A stretch of 59,094 nucleotides of DNA from Chryseosolibacter indicum. GTDB taxonomy: Bacteria > Bacteroidota > Bacteroidia > Cytophagales > Cyclobacteriaceae. Location: the NCBI RefSeq assembly GCF_018598585.1, contig NZ_JAHESD010000032.1, positions 1-59,094 on the forward strand, in the 5' to 3' direction. Positions 1-8,562 of the stretch are shown here, piece after piece. The position numbers were made by a program, and so were the translations under genes. The notes below the pieces were generated by a model, which was not told where the DNA came from, ran no database searches, and worked only from the letters and a program-made list of their open reading frames with translations. How positions within the stretch are numbered: the stretch's first letter is position 1; each line of letters opens with the position of its first letter.

Positions 1-1
1 T

Positions 2-535
2 CCTAGAAATGAAGAGATGCAGAAGAAGCTCAATGTAAAAATAAAATTCAGAGAGTCGTTCAGGCCCTTTGCGCCGTCAGTTCTTGCTGAAGAATGTAAA
101 AACTATTTTCAGCATGATTCAGTGTCTCCCTATATGCTACTGGTACAACCTGTGGTAGAAAACCGCAGGAGCGAATTACCTCCGGGTTATCATACCTTCC
201 CTATTAAAGAGAAACTCTACCATGTGAGGTCTGATATGCCCGCTATTACACATATCGATTTTTCTGCCCGTATACAAACTGTACATAAGGAGACTAATCC
301 GAGGTACTACGAGCTCATAGAAGAATTTAAAAAACTAACTGGTTACGGCGTAATAGTTAATACCAGCTTTAATGTGCGTGGTGAACCAATTATATGTACT
401 CCGGAAGATGCCTATCGTTGTTTTATGAGAACAGAAATGGATTACCTCGTAGTTGGAAATTATGTGTTCGCCAAAAAAGAGCAGCCCTACTGGCATGAAA
501 AAGATAATTGGAAAGAAGAATTTACGCTGGATTAA
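2..535 (+). CDS. O-carbamoyltransferase, NodU/CmcH family (3' part; start lies outside the window)
   Basis: The reading frame is open from base 2, so the gene begins upstream of the window. The visible 177 residues match the carbamoyltransferase C-terminal domain: FRESFRPFAPSVL near the start, then VNTSFNVRGEPI and the stretch TPEDAYRCFMRTEMDYLVVG. Family members carbamoylate hydroxyl groups of sugars or secondary metabolites with carbamoyl phosphate; the N-terminal catalytic half is not visible, so the substrate is unknown. It is followed within 35 bases by a DUF5989 protein and an SxtJ-like protein, an order that also accompanies carbamoyltransferases elsewhere, including sxtI in saxitoxin clusters. 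A glycan or lipid-linked substrate is an inference from the neighbouring UbiA and glycosyltransferase genes. Confidence 0.9.
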   Translation, partial: PRNEEMQKKLNVKIKFRESFRPFAPSVLAEECKNYFQHDSVSPYMLLVQPVVENRRSELPPGYHTFPIKEKLYHVRSDMPAITHIDFSARIQTVHKETNPRYYELIEEFKKLTGYGVIVNTSFNVRGEPIICTPEDAYRCFMRTEMDYLVVGNYVFAKKEQPYWHEKDNWKEEFTLD

Positions 536-568
536 TCAAGTATTTAAGTAATAAAATTAAGTGTGCTT

Positions 569-718
569 ATGGATTTCATGAAAGATCTTTATTTGTTTAT
601 GATGGAAAGAAAAAAATGGTGGTTAACACCTGTTATTCTTGTCCTCATCTTTATTGGTGTTCTTATTGTTATCGGTGGTGGCTCAGCTGTAGCGCCTTTC
701 ATTTATACTTTGTTTTAA
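569..718 (+). CDS. DUF5989 (SxtK-like) small membrane protein, 49 aa
   Basis: This 49-residue gene starts with ATG at 569 (MDFMKDLYLFMMERKKWWLT) and stops at 716-718. A basic, tryptophan-rich N-terminal segment is followed by one hydrophobic helix of about 25 residues (PVILVLIFIGVLIVIGGG) and the short tail SAVAPFIYTLF. The layout, including the KKWWL motif and the SAVAPFIY-like end, is that of DUF5989, a family found beside O-carbamoyltransferases. It lies 33 bases after the carbamoyltransferase and 7 bases before the SxtJ-like gene, so one transcript is likely. Function is unknown; a single-pass inner-membrane partner of the carbamoyltransferase is a guess from context. Confidence 0.8.
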   Translation: MDFMKDLYLFMMERKKWWLTPVILVLIFIGVLIVIGGGSAVAPFIYTLF

Positions 719-725
719 GTAAAAC

Positions 726-1097
726 TTGATTACCGTGCAGGAGCAGGATAGATACAAGACTATACTGGTTATTGTTACTGGATTGCTAGTGCTATCACAG
801 ATATTCGATGTAGGAGCATTTAATATTGCTGCTCTTGTTGTTGGTCTTCTGGCAATTTTAATTACACCGGCAGCAAAATTTATTGAATGGTTGTGGTTTA
901 GAATAGCAATAGGCCTGGGTTGGGTTAACTCCCGCATTCTCCTCAGCATTATCTTCTTTTTCTTTCTGATGCCCATGGCATGGTTTTCAAGAAGATTTTC
1001 AAAAGACTCACTAAACTTAAAGAGAAAAAATGCCGCTTCACTATTCAACACCCGCAACCACAAGTATAGAAAAGAAGACCTCGAGAATATCTGGTAA
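726..1097 (+). CDS. SxtJ-like membrane protein
   Basis: A 123-residue protein with three hydrophobic segments (about residues 12-32, 33-50 and 70-85) and the sequence FIEWLWFRIAIGLGWVNSRI typical of SxtJ-family membrane proteins. The only early start is TTG at 726 (a GTG lies at 735), so this gene probably uses a non-ATG start. Its 3' end overlaps the prenyltransferase gene by 68 bases in another frame, which points to translational coupling. The family is of unknown function and is repeatedly found with carbamoyltransferase and DUF5989 genes. The C-terminal 30 residues are basic and hydrophilic. Confidence 0.75.
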   Translation: MITVQEQDRYKTILVIVTGLLVLSQIFDVGAFNIAALVVGLLAILITPAAKFIEWLWFRIAIGLGWVNSRILLSIIFFFFLMPMAWFSRRFSKDSLNLKRKNAASLFNTRNHKYRKEDLENIW

Positions 1098-1974
1098 AGC
1101 ATCTATCGCTGCTGTTATCAAATTAATAAGAGTAAAACAATGGGTAAAAAACCTGTTTGTCTTCATTCCAAGCTTCTTTGCAGGCAGTTTATTCGATTTC
1201 GGTCAACTACAACAACTTGCAATAGGCGCTTTAGCTTTTAGCTTCGTTGCTTCGAGTATTTACATTGTAAACGATTATCAGGATAGACATCTTGACCGGC
1301 TTCATCCAAAAAAGAGATTCCGCCCGATTGCTTCAGGCGAAATTAATGGGGTAGCAGCGTGGATTCTTGTCATCATTTTTTCACTTTCCGGGCTTGCAAT
1401 TGCAGGAGCGCTAAGCATGTCCTTCTTCTACCTTTTAATAATTTATTTTGCTTTGAACCTAGGTTATTCCTTTGGTTTAAAGAATATTCCTATTGTTGAC
1501 TTGTTCATTGTTTCGGCCGGTTTCTTACTTCGCGTTTACGGCGGCGGTATCCTTTCTGGCATACATGTCACACATTGGCTTTCATTAATGATCCTGCTGC
1601 TTTCTCTTTTCATTATCATTGCAAAGAGAAGAGATGATATGATTATCACTAAAAAAACTGGTGAAGTAGTTCGTAAGTCATCACAGGCTTATAACCTTCA
1701 GTTTGTCAATTCATGTTTGTCAATTATATCTGCTGTAACAGTTGTAGCGTATATTATGTATACAGTGTCACCGGAAGTTACAGAACGTTTTCAAAGTGAT
1801 TACCTGTTCATTACTACAATCTTCGTAATAGCAGGCATTATGCGCTATCTACAAATAACATTTGTTGAAAAGAAAAGCGGATCACCAACTACGATCTTGT
1901 TTAAAGACAAATTTATCCTCTTTACCATTATCAGTTGGATCGTAAGCTTTTACATCATTATATACACTACATAA
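1030..1974 (+). CDS. UbiA-family prenyltransferase, decaprenyl-phosphate phosphoribosyltransferase-like
   Basis: A 314-residue polytopic protein with eight to nine hydrophobic segments. The first aspartate-rich motif NDYQDRHLD lies at residues 81-89 and is followed by HPKKRFRPIASGEI, as in the DPPR-synthase branch of the UbiA superfamily. The second polar cluster is VDLFIVSAGFLLR at about 156-168, and KRRDD sits near 199-203. Mycobacterial relatives transfer phosphoribosyl-PP to decaprenyl phosphate during arabinan precursor synthesis; here a polyprenyl-phosphate acceptor is inferred. ATG at 1030 is preceded by AGAG and is kept despite a 68-base overlap with the upstream gene, because no later ATG, GTG or TTG precedes the conserved KLIRVKQWVKNLFVF region. 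The HAD-IB phosphatase downstream could remove a phosphate from the product. Confidence 0.85.
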   Translation: MPLHYSTPATTSIEKKTSRISGKASIAAVIKLIRVKQWVKNLFVFIPSFFAGSLFDFGQLQQLAIGALAFSFVASSIYIVNDYQDRHLDRLHPKKRFRPIASGEINGVAAWILVIIFSLSGLAIAGALSMSFFYLLIIYFALNLGYSFGLKNIPIVDLFIVSAGFLLRVYGGGILSGIHVTHWLSLMILLLSLFIIIAKRRDDMIITKKTGEVVRKSSQAYNLQFVNSCLSIISAVTVVAYIMYTVSPEVTERFQSDYLFITTIFVIAGIMRYLQITFVEKKSGSPTTILFKDKFILFTIISWIVSFYIIIYTT

Positions 1975-1999
1975 AAAGCTAATCCATACTTAATCTTAT

Positions 2000-2653
2000 A
2001 TGACATCATCATCTGCTGCAGCGGAGTTGAACGTTGCTTTTAATGATGTAAACATTGCATCCAAAAAGCTTGTACTCTTTGACTTCGACGGCACAATTAC
2101 TACCCATGATACGTTAGCAGAGTTCATGATATACTATCATGGAAAGCTAAAGTATTTGAGTGGTTTAGCTTTGTTATCACCTGTGTTGGCAATGTACGTC
2201 ACTAAGACGATTCCCAATTGGAAAGCGAAAGAGTATTTCCTGAAGTGGTATCTTAAAGGGGAAGACATCATTAGATTCAATGAGAAGTGCATGGAGTTCA
2301 CCATGAAGAAAATTGACTCTTTAATTCGTCCGCAAGCGCTTGAAGCTATTAAGAGGTATAAATCAGAAGGTGCTACCGTAGCTGTGGTGTCTGCTTCAGC
2401 GGAAAATTGGGTAAAGCCCTGGTGTGACAAACACGGCCTCATATGCCTCGGGACAAAACTGGAAGTAAAGAACAACAAGATCACCGGAAACTTAACAGGC
2501 AAGAATTGCTATGGTGCTGAGAAAGTTTGCAGAATAAAAGAAAGATTCACCCTTACTGAATATAATGAAGTAATAGCCTATGGCGATACGTCAGGAGATA
2601 AGGAAATGCTTGCATTAGCACATAAGCAATTCTATAAACCATTCCGAGATTGA
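2000..2653 (+). CDS. HAD-IB family hydrolase (SerB-like phosphatase)
   Basis: A 217-residue HAD hydrolase of subfamily IB. Motif I is FDFDGTIT with nucleophile Asp28 and general acid Asp30; motif II is the serine in VVSASAENW (Ser131); motif IV is GDTSGD at 195-200. The helical cap lies at about residues 45-110. Such proteins hydrolyse small phosphomonoesters; phosphoserine is one option, but the gene follows a DPPR-synthase-like gene by 25 bases, so dephosphorylation of a prenyl-linked pentose phosphate is a reasonable alternative. The first 20 residues before the core are low-complexity and may not all be translated. A bidirectional terminator follows. Confidence 0.85.
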   Translation: MTSSSAAAELNVAFNDVNIASKKLVLFDFDGTITTHDTLAEFMIYYHGKLKYLSGLALLSPVLAMYVTKTIPNWKAKEYFLKWYLKGEDIIRFNEKCMEFTMKKIDSLIRPQALEAIKRYKSEGATVAVVSASAENWVKPWCDKHGLICLGTKLEVKNNKITGNLTGKNCYGAEKVCRIKERFTLTEYNEVIAYGDTSGDKEMLALAHKQFYKPFRD

Positions 2654-2689
2654 AGGTAATACTTACTACTTATAACAAATATTAATCGT

Positions 2690-2724
2690 AAAAAGGCTAA
2701 ACATTTAAAATGCTTAGCCTTTTT
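2690..2724. terminator. Bidirectional intrinsic terminator
   Basis: A perfect 11-bp stem (AAAAAGGCTAA at 2690-2700 with TTAGCCTTTTT at 2714-2724) encloses a 13-base loop. It ends in a T run on the plus strand and in the complement of the A run on the minus strand. It lies between the plus-strand HAD gene and the minus-strand PD40 gene, so it can stop both convergent transcripts. Confidence 0.85.
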
Positions 2725-2805
2725 CATTACTGATTACCACCGCTATAACTGAACATCATGATCAAAGCATATCCACGAATAGCAGTAGATTGATAGCGGG
2801 ACTGG

Positions 2806-4053
2806 TTAATTCTGAAACTCTGATCTGTATAGCATTACCTCAATAACGCCGTCAGTCGAAGAACGTATAACATCTTTTTTAATAACATCCTTAATCCGAT
2901 TTCCTTCTATTCCTGCTTGTCTTAATTCACCATATATTTCACGAATACGCGCTTGCGTTAACTCCGGATCATCTTCTTCCGTTACCACTAGATGAATTCC
3001 AATATCCCTCTGATCGTAAATCTTGTTACCCATGTAGTATAGAAGCTCTCTTTGGGCAGATGTAAGCGTTTTAGCATTGTTTTTAAAAATCACTTTACGC
3101 ATCACATTCTTACCCACCATTCTAGACCACTCTTCATCAGTAAGATAACGCTGGCCACTTGCAAGCAGAGGATTTCTTGATGATACACTAACCTTGTATA
3201 TATCGGCAAGCTCCTGGTCTCTGTTACTTGTGAAGTAGGCCACTGTATCGTTATAGATAGAAAAGTATGCATCAAACTTCTTTGAGTTCACCACGCTACC
3301 AAGGTTTATAGGAGCAGACCAGGTCTCCCACGAATTGTATAGACGCTCGCAGTAAAATATATCAGCATCACCAACTCCTCCATGTCCGTTACTTGAAAAA
3401 TACAATCTCTTTTTATCCGCGGAAAGAAATGGTGATATCTCAAACCCGCTCGTGTTAATAGTGGGGCCCATGTTTCTTGGCCTACTCCAAACTCCAGATG
3501 AATTCTTTACGCTTATATAGATGTCCTCTTCTCCCCTTGTATCTGAACCTCTCATTGAGATAAAGATCGCATCGTAATCTGGAGAGACATACATTCCCAC
3601 AAAGTCCTGGTTATCTATTCCAGGAAGAGGAATAAATTCAGGTTCAGACCAACTGTTGTTATTTAATAACTTTGAAAAGTAAATACCATCAACTTTAGCG
3701 GTACGAGATGTGTTCAGCGTATAAATGGTTTTTCCGTTTGCATGTATTCCTATTGCAATGTTATTGTCTCTGCTATTGAGTGCAATTTTATTAGTAGGAT
3801 TTTTCCATTGAGAACCAATTCTATCACTCACCCAAATATCAGTACCAGCATAACGACCACCCAAGTTTCCATCATAAAAAGAACGGACAAAATAAAGCTT
3901 AGATTGGTCGGGTGACAGTAAAGGCATGCTTTCCTCGGCTTTGCTGTTAACTGTACCACCAATTTTTTTAAGATTGTAAAATTCAAAAGCCTGGCCACTT
4001 ACTTGCTTGAAACAAGTAATAAGCAATAGCAAAATAAACACTCTACTTACCAT
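2806..4053 (-). CDS. PD40 (WD40-like propeller) protein with OmpA-like tail, PorP partner
   Basis: 415 residues with a signal peptide (MVSRVFILLLLITCFKQVSG, cleaved before QAFEF). The middle carries repeated TolB/PD40-type blades such as SPDQSKLYFVRSF, SADKKRLYFSSNGHGG and NDTVAYFTSNRD. Residues 310-412 (KVIFKNNAKTLTSAQRELLYYMG onward) look like a divergent OmpA/MotB-type C-terminal domain. It follows the PorP/SprF-like gene with a 7-base overlap, a pairing common in Bacteroidota, where such proteins occur with type IX secretion components or gliding modules. A periplasmic, peptidoglycan-facing partner of the barrel is inferred; the other core T9SS genes are not in the window. Confidence 0.8.
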   Translation of the reverse strand: MVSRVFILLLLITCFKQVSGQAFEFYNLKKIGGTVNSKAEESMPLLSPDQSKLYFVRSFYDGNLGGRYAGTDIWVSDRIGSQWKNPTNKIALNSRDNNIAIGIHANGKTIYTLNTSRTAKVDGIYFSKLLNNNSWSEPEFIPLPGIDNQDFVGMYVSPDYDAIFISMRGSDTRGEEDIYISVKNSSGVWSRPRNMGPTINTSGFEISPFLSADKKRLYFSSNGHGGVGDADIFYCERLYNSWETWSAPINLGSVVNSKKFDAYFSIYNDTVAYFTSNRDQELADIYKVSVSSRNPLLASGQRYLTDEEWSRMVGKNVMRKVIFKNNAKTLTSAQRELLYYMGNKIYDQRDIGIHLVVTEEDDPELTQARIREIYGELRQAGIEGNRIKDVIKKDVIRSSTDGVIEVMLYRSEFQN

Positions 4054-5033
4054 GTATATTGGTTATATTTTCTAACATTGTTAAACCTTACGCCCAGTAC
4101 AAGTTCATGACTTCCCCCGCCAAACTGCTGGAAATCACTAAGAGAAAGCTCATAAGAATATGATGCTGATAGCTTTTCATTTAAATTAAAACCTACCATA
4201 CCAATTCCATTCTTCGTGCTTCTATAAGAAAGCCCTGCCCATACTTTATTTTGTATATAAGCCTTTACATTAAAATCATAAGACATTGAATTGTCAATCT
4301 GCAAAAGCCCCAAAATACTTGGCTTAATACTTAAATCCGGATTAACATTAAAGGCGTATCCTAGTTGGATTGTAGCTTTATAAAACGCTTCCTCCATTGC
4401 AAGCTCCGATGCTTGAATAGGTTTGTAAACAATTGGCAAATAAGAAAACCCGAAGTAGAATTCAGGAGTGTAAAACAAAACGCCAGCGCGTAGATTCAAA
4501 TCTGTTTGGGAGGTAGAACTGTTTAGCAAGTGATTATAAAAAGGATCGTTATCATCCCCTACGTCTACTGATGCAATATCAAGCTTTCTGTTTTCAATAA
4601 AAGCACCTGCACCCGCTGATACCCGCCACTGTCGAACAATAGGATAATTAACAGAAAAAGAAGCACCCGCTCCTAATGACTTAATCACTCCTACGGATGA
4701 TTGAAATACATTTAAAGAAAAGCCTTGTATCATCCTTCTCTTTCTTGGTATTCTTACCATTGCCGGATTACTGAGGCGTAGTGAATTGTATCCGAGTTCA
4801 AGTGGTTGCTTGAGTCTTGTGTTATAAGCGAGGTTAACAAATTTTGGAGCCTGGCTTCCAAAACCTGTCCACTGATATCGATAGCTTAATTTTAAGTCGT
4901 TAAAATTCTCAATTCCGCTAAATGCGGGATTTAACACAGAAGAAAATTGAAACACCTGTGAATTGTTTGGCAAGTACTGCCCGAACAAATGAACATTAAC
5001 AAATAGTAAAGCTGCGAGTAAAAAGCTTTTCAT
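4047..5033 (-). CDS. PorP/SprF family outer-membrane protein
   Basis: 328 residues starting at ATG 5033 with signal peptide MKSFLLAALLFVNVHLFGQ. A TTG at 5057 is in frame but would put eight charged residues before the signal, so it was not chosen. The mature start (YLPNNSQVFQFSSVLNPAFSGIENF) has the NPAFSG motif of PorP/SprF, and the rest alternates amphipathic strands ending in an aromatic residue (YNQYTW), typical of a barrel. Members anchor or assist type IX secretion substrates. It forms a two-gene operon with the downstream PD40 protein through a 7-base overlap. Confidence 0.9.
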   Translation of the reverse strand: MKSFLLAALLFVNVHLFGQYLPNNSQVFQFSSVLNPAFSGIENFNDLKLSYRYQWTGFGSQAPKFVNLAYNTRLKQPLELGYNSLRLSNPAMVRIPRKRRMIQGFSLNVFQSSVGVIKSLGAGASFSVNYPIVRQWRVSAGAGAFIENRKLDIASVDVGDDNDPFYNHLLNSSTSQTDLNLRAGVLFYTPEFYFGFSYLPIVYKPIQASELAMEEAFYKATIQLGYAFNVNPDLSIKPSILGLLQIDNSMSYDFNVKAYIQNKVWAGLSYRSTKNGIGMVGFNLNEKLSASYSYELSLSDFQQFGGGSHELVLGVRFNNVRKYNQYTW

Positions 5034-5147
5034 TTTAATAAAGTAAACCTTCTTCAATAGTCTCTAAGATTATTTTTCGGAGAGGAAATCTAAATCCTAA
5101 TTATAAAACTCAAATTTTTAATTGTTTTGCAATTAAAAGATGATGCA

Positions 5148-5297
5148 ATGCTGCCGCTAAAAATTTCATTCCATGCGGCAGGTGGCATAAAATTGTTTGA
5201 AGTACCGGCAAAAGAATACAGAAAGAAGAGAGGGGTTAAGCTTGCACGCGTTTTAAAACTATATTATAAACTAAACTGGCAATTCACAGTACTTTAA
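5148..5297 (+). CDS. Possible small basic protein, 49 aa (weak)
   Basis: A short open frame from ATG 5148 to TAA 5295-5297 ends 8 bases before the glycosyltransferase ATG. The predicted peptide begins MLPLKISFHAAGGIKLFEVP and has a basic centre (AKEYRKKRGVKLARVLKLYY). No known family is recognised. The spacing suits a translationally coupled leader, but the length is within what occurs by chance and codon use could not be tested. It might also be part of an untranslated leader. Confidence 0.3.
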   Translation: MLPLKISFHAAGGIKLFEVPAKEYRKKRGVKLARVLKLYYKLNWQFTVL

Positions 5298-5305
5298 TTA
5301 ATCTC

Positions 5306-6487
5306 ATGACTGAATTAGCATTCTCAATTTTCTGGCTAGGTGTATTGATAATTTTCTACACATACCTAGGCTATGGATTTATAATATCACTTATAGCAAA
5401 GTTTGTAAAAAGAAAACATTATGAAGTGCTAAGTGATAAAGACCTTCCTGAAATTACTGTGTTAATCGCTGCTTATAATGAACAAGATTATATAGTCGAC
5501 AAGATCGAAAATACGCTATCACTTGATTACCCTTCAGAAAAGCTTTCCGTTGTTTTTGTAACCGATGGATCTTCAGACTCAACGCCTGAAATAATAAGAC
5601 AATATCCTAACGTTACGCTTTATCATGAGCCACAGCGGAAGGGAAAAATCCACGCAGTAAATCGCGTAATGCGCTTTATTACAACACCAATCGTTATTTT
5701 CTCGGATGCCAATACTTTTCTGAATAAAGAAGCATTAAAAAATATTGTAAGACATTATCAGGATGAAAAGGTTGGTGGTGTTGCCGGAGAAAAAAGAATA
5801 TTTAAGAAAACAGAAGACAACGCCTCAGGAGCAGGAGAAGGTTTATATTGGAAATATGAATCTTTTCTTAAACGTAAAGACTCTGAAGTATATTCTGTTG
5901 TAGGAGCTGCTGGCGAGCTGTTTTCTGTGAGAACAGCACTTTACGAAGAGCCAGGGGAGAATATTATTATTGAAGACTTTTATATGTCTTTGTCTATCTG
6001 CTCAAAAGGTTACCGCTTTATTTATGAGCCCAATGCCTACGCCACAGAAACCGCCTCAGCCTCAGTTAAAGAAGAATGGAAGAGAAAAGTGAGAATATGT
6101 GCCGGAGCCTTTCAGGCAATGGTTAAACTTGGCTATTTATTAAACCCATTTAAATATGGTATGCTTTCATTTCAATACATATCTCACAGGGTATTGCGAT
6201 GGACCCTTGCGCCGTTAGCACTGCCGTTCATCTTCATCAGCAACCTTTGGCTCGCAATGCAATACAATCCATTTTATATAACTGCATCCCTTGGACAAAT
6301 AGCTTTTTACGCCCTTGCCTTTATCGGTTATTTTGTAAGCAATAAAAAAGTGTCTATTAAAGGATTCTTTGTTCCTTATTATTTCTGCGTTATGAATTTC
6401 TCTGTTTACGCTGGTTTTGTACGCTTTTTAAAGGGAAAACAGTCTGTAGTCTGGGAAAAGTCCCGACGCGCAGCCGTAAGTGCGTAA
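5306..6487 (+). CDS. Membrane glycosyltransferase, family 2 (processive-type core)
   Basis: 393 residues: an N-terminal membrane helix (about 5-30), a GT-A catalytic domain, then four C-terminal membrane segments (about 285-375). Catalytic landmarks are VLIAAYNEQ (52-60), TDGSSDST (86-93), the metal-binding FSDANT (132-137), ED at 223-224, and a Q/RxxRW-like region around RKVRICAG (260-267). This layout resembles hyaluronan- and cellulose-synthase-like enzymes that polymerise and export a glycan from UDP-sugars. Product unknown. The gene stands apart from the carbamoyltransferase group, though an envelope-glycan role for both is plausible. Confidence 0.88.
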   Translation: MTELAFSIFWLGVLIIFYTYLGYGFIISLIAKFVKRKHYEVLSDKDLPEITVLIAAYNEQDYIVDKIENTLSLDYPSEKLSVVFVTDGSSDSTPEIIRQYPNVTLYHEPQRKGKIHAVNRVMRFITTPIVIFSDANTFLNKEALKNIVRHYQDEKVGGVAGEKRIFKKTEDNASGAGEGLYWKYESFLKRKDSEVYSVVGAAGELFSVRTALYEEPGENIIIEDFYMSLSICSKGYRFIYEPNAYATETASASVKEEWKRKVRICAGAFQAMVKLGYLLNPFKYGMLSFQYISHRVLRWTLAPLALPFIFISNLWLAMQYNPFYITASLGQIAFYALAFIGYFVSNKKVSIKGFFVPYYFCVMNFSVYAGFVRFLKGKQSVVWEKSRRAAVSA

Positions 6488-6557
6488 TAGAAATGATCCG
6501 CCATTATTTGGTCATTTCCATAAGTCCTATAATTTTGCCAAGCTTAAAGCAAGGATT

Positions 6558-7265
6558 ATGGGACGTATTTTTGAAAAAAGGAAACATAAAATGTTTGCGC
6601 GCTTTGACCGTATGGCCAAAGCCTTTACTCGTATAGGAAAGGACATTGCCATTGCGGTAAAACAAGGTGGTCCTCTTCCCGAGAATAATCCAAAGCTTAG
6701 ATTGGCTATTCAAAATGCCAAAGGGGCTAATATGCCGAAAGACCGTGTTGAGGCAGCCATTAAAAGAGCATCATCCAAAGAAGAAAAAGATTACCAGGAG
6801 GTTACATACGAAGGATATGGGCCCCATGGTGTGCCCATTATTGTTGAGTGTGCCACTGATAATCCTACAAGAACCGTAGCGAATGTACGACTACATTTTT
6901 CCAAGAACGGTGGTAGCATGGGGAACTCGGGCTCGGTTGCCTTTCTTTTCGAGCGAAGAGGTGTTTTCAAATTTGATTCTTCAAAACTCGATTTGGATGA
7001 GTTGGAACTGGATCTCATAGATGCCGGAGCGGAAGATATTGAGCGAAATGAAGAAGAAATTGTAGTCTATACAAAATTCACTGAATTCGGCCACATGCAG
7101 AAGTTTTTGGAATCTAAAAACCTTGATGCAAAAAGCTCGGAGATTCAATATATCCCTACTACAACAAAAGAGTTAAGTGAAGAACAACAGGACGAAGTTC
7201 TTAAGTTAGTAGAAACATTAGAGGGCGACGATGATGTTCAGCAAGTTTACCATAACCTTGCCTGA
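6558..7265 (+). CDS. YebC/PmpR (TACO1-like) family protein
   Basis: 235 residues with the YebC hallmarks: MGRIFEKRKHKMFARFDRMA at the start, KAFTRIGKDIAIAVKQGGP, NNPKLRLAIQNAKGANMPKD, the YEGYGPHGVPIIVECATDN segment, and FSKNGGSMGNSGSVAFLFER. ATG 6558 is chosen because family members begin with MGR or similar; an in-frame extension back to 6480 overlaps the glycosyltransferase and lacks conservation. The family includes transcriptional regulators, and YebC/TACO1 proteins also ease ribosome stalling on proline-rich stretches. The start is 70 bases after the glycosyltransferase stop. Confidence 0.95.
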   Translation: MGRIFEKRKHKMFARFDRMAKAFTRIGKDIAIAVKQGGPLPENNPKLRLAIQNAKGANMPKDRVEAAIKRASSKEEKDYQEVTYEGYGPHGVPIIVECATDNPTRTVANVRLHFSKNGGSMGNSGSVAFLFERRGVFKFDSSKLDLDELELDLIDAGAEDIERNEEEIVVYTKFTEFGHMQKFLESKNLDAKSSEIQYIPTTTKELSEEQQDEVLKLVETLEGDDDVQQVYHNLA

Positions 7266-7296
7266 TTTCCCTTAACTTATAAACTAACATCTGGGT

Positions 7297-8490
7297 TTAC
7301 ACCGATTGTCCGTTTGTAGAAACTACCGGTCTGCTACTCTCAAAAGTAGTGGTGTCTGCCTTTTCACCACTCTTAACAATCATAAATCTTTCCTTCAACT
7401 CTAAAAACTTCTTCTCAAAGAGTTCATAAGAAAGATATGCTACAGCAATCGTAACTATCACGGAAAAGCTATAAAGAAGGACATTAAAGAGAATATGATT
7501 AGACTGTCCCAGTTTAAATAAACGTAGTACGTACATACAAAAGGCAATACATAAGGTATGATACATGTAGATGCCATAGGATATATTACCCAAAACACTA
7601 AAGGCCTTATTTTCCAATGACAAACTGATAGCAGGATTAGTTGAGATATTTAGAATAAGAATGATAAATACTAATGCCTCATAATAATTAATTAGCCAAC
7701 TTTCCGTAGGAATAATAAACAGGATAATAAATAGACCTGTGCTAAAAACTAAAGTAATGGGGTGATAGATTAAGTTTAGAATTATCTTTTTCTTCTTAAA
7801 AAGGATATAGGCACCTAATGCACCAATTGCCATTTGTTCTACCTGAAGCAGAACCCATAAACGGAAAAATTTGTGATAGTAGGCATTACTTTCTGGCGTA
7901 ATTAGGCTCTGCAGGAGTACCGTTAAGCCTAGCTTCAGCATGATAAACGCAATGAGAAAAACCACCATGTGGTTAATAAACCACCGCACAAATAGAGGCC
8001 AAACCAAATAGAATTGCTCCTCTACACCTATTGACCATAGCTGATTGCCTCCAACTATCGAAGGTGCAAAAGTTCGAACTACATTAGGAAGAACGAATAG
8101 TAAAAGAACTGTGATAAGCGTAAAATTAGTTTCTACAACAGAAGGGCCAAACATCGAATGACTAGAAATCAACGGAACGACAAAGAGACATAATGCCACA
8201 ATCAGGTAGTACAAAGGCCAGATTCTTAAAATACGTCTGATATAGAAATTTCTAATGTTAATCTCGTCTGTCTTCGCTTTTTCTGCTAGTAAAAGATAGG
8301 TAATTAAAAAACCGCTTAAGACAAAAAAGAATGAAACTGCTTTATGACCTATTGCATCTATGGTAGTATTTCCCCAAATATTGGGAAGGTTAGCCCAGTT
8401 TTTATACTGCTCGACGTGATGGATAATTACCGCGGTTGCCGCAAAAAAACGAAGTGCATTTAGATTTTTAAAATATACCCTTTTCTCCAT
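7297..8490 (-). CDS. Acyltransferase family 3 (OafA/YrhL-like)
   Basis: 397 residues with about ten membrane helices. The N-terminal block LNALRFFAATAVIIHHVEQY contains the family's conserved histidine pair, followed by FFFVLSGFLITYLL and the RRILRIWPLYYL motif typical of OafA-type O-acyltransferases. These inner-membrane enzymes move acyl groups, usually acetyl, onto lipopolysaccharide, exopolysaccharide or peptidoglycan sugars. The last 30 residues form a soluble, threonine/serine-rich tail. It lies 72 bases downstream of the LTA-synthase-like gene on the same strand, so co-transcription in envelope-glycan modification is possible. Confidence 0.92.
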   Translation of the reverse strand: MEKRVYFKNLNALRFFAATAVIIHHVEQYKNWANLPNIWGNTTIDAIGHKAVSFFFVLSGFLITYLLLAEKAKTDEINIRNFYIRRILRIWPLYYLIVALCLFVVPLISSHSMFGPSVVETNFTLITVLLLFVLPNVVRTFAPSIVGGNQLWSIGVEEQFYLVWPLFVRWFINHMVVFLIAFIMLKLGLTVLLQSLITPESNAYYHKFFRLWVLLQVEQMAIGALGAYILFKKKKIILNLIYHPITLVFSTGLFIILFIIPTESWLINYYEALVFIILILNISTNPAISLSLENKAFSVLGNISYGIYMYHTLCIAFCMYVLRLFKLGQSNHILFNVLLYSFSVIVTIAVAYLSYELFEKKFLELKERFMIVKSGEKADTTTFESSRPVVSTNGQSV

Positions 8491-8562
8491 GAGGACGTAA
8501 ACAAGTTAAAGCAAACTTTCAAACAGACGCTTAAAAGAGGATAAAAATCGGGCCAGCTGCTA

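Noticed and set aside
6480-6557. N-terminal extension of the YebC gene back to 6480
   Set aside because: It overlaps the glycosyltransferase end and precedes the universal MGR-type start, so ATG 6558 was used.
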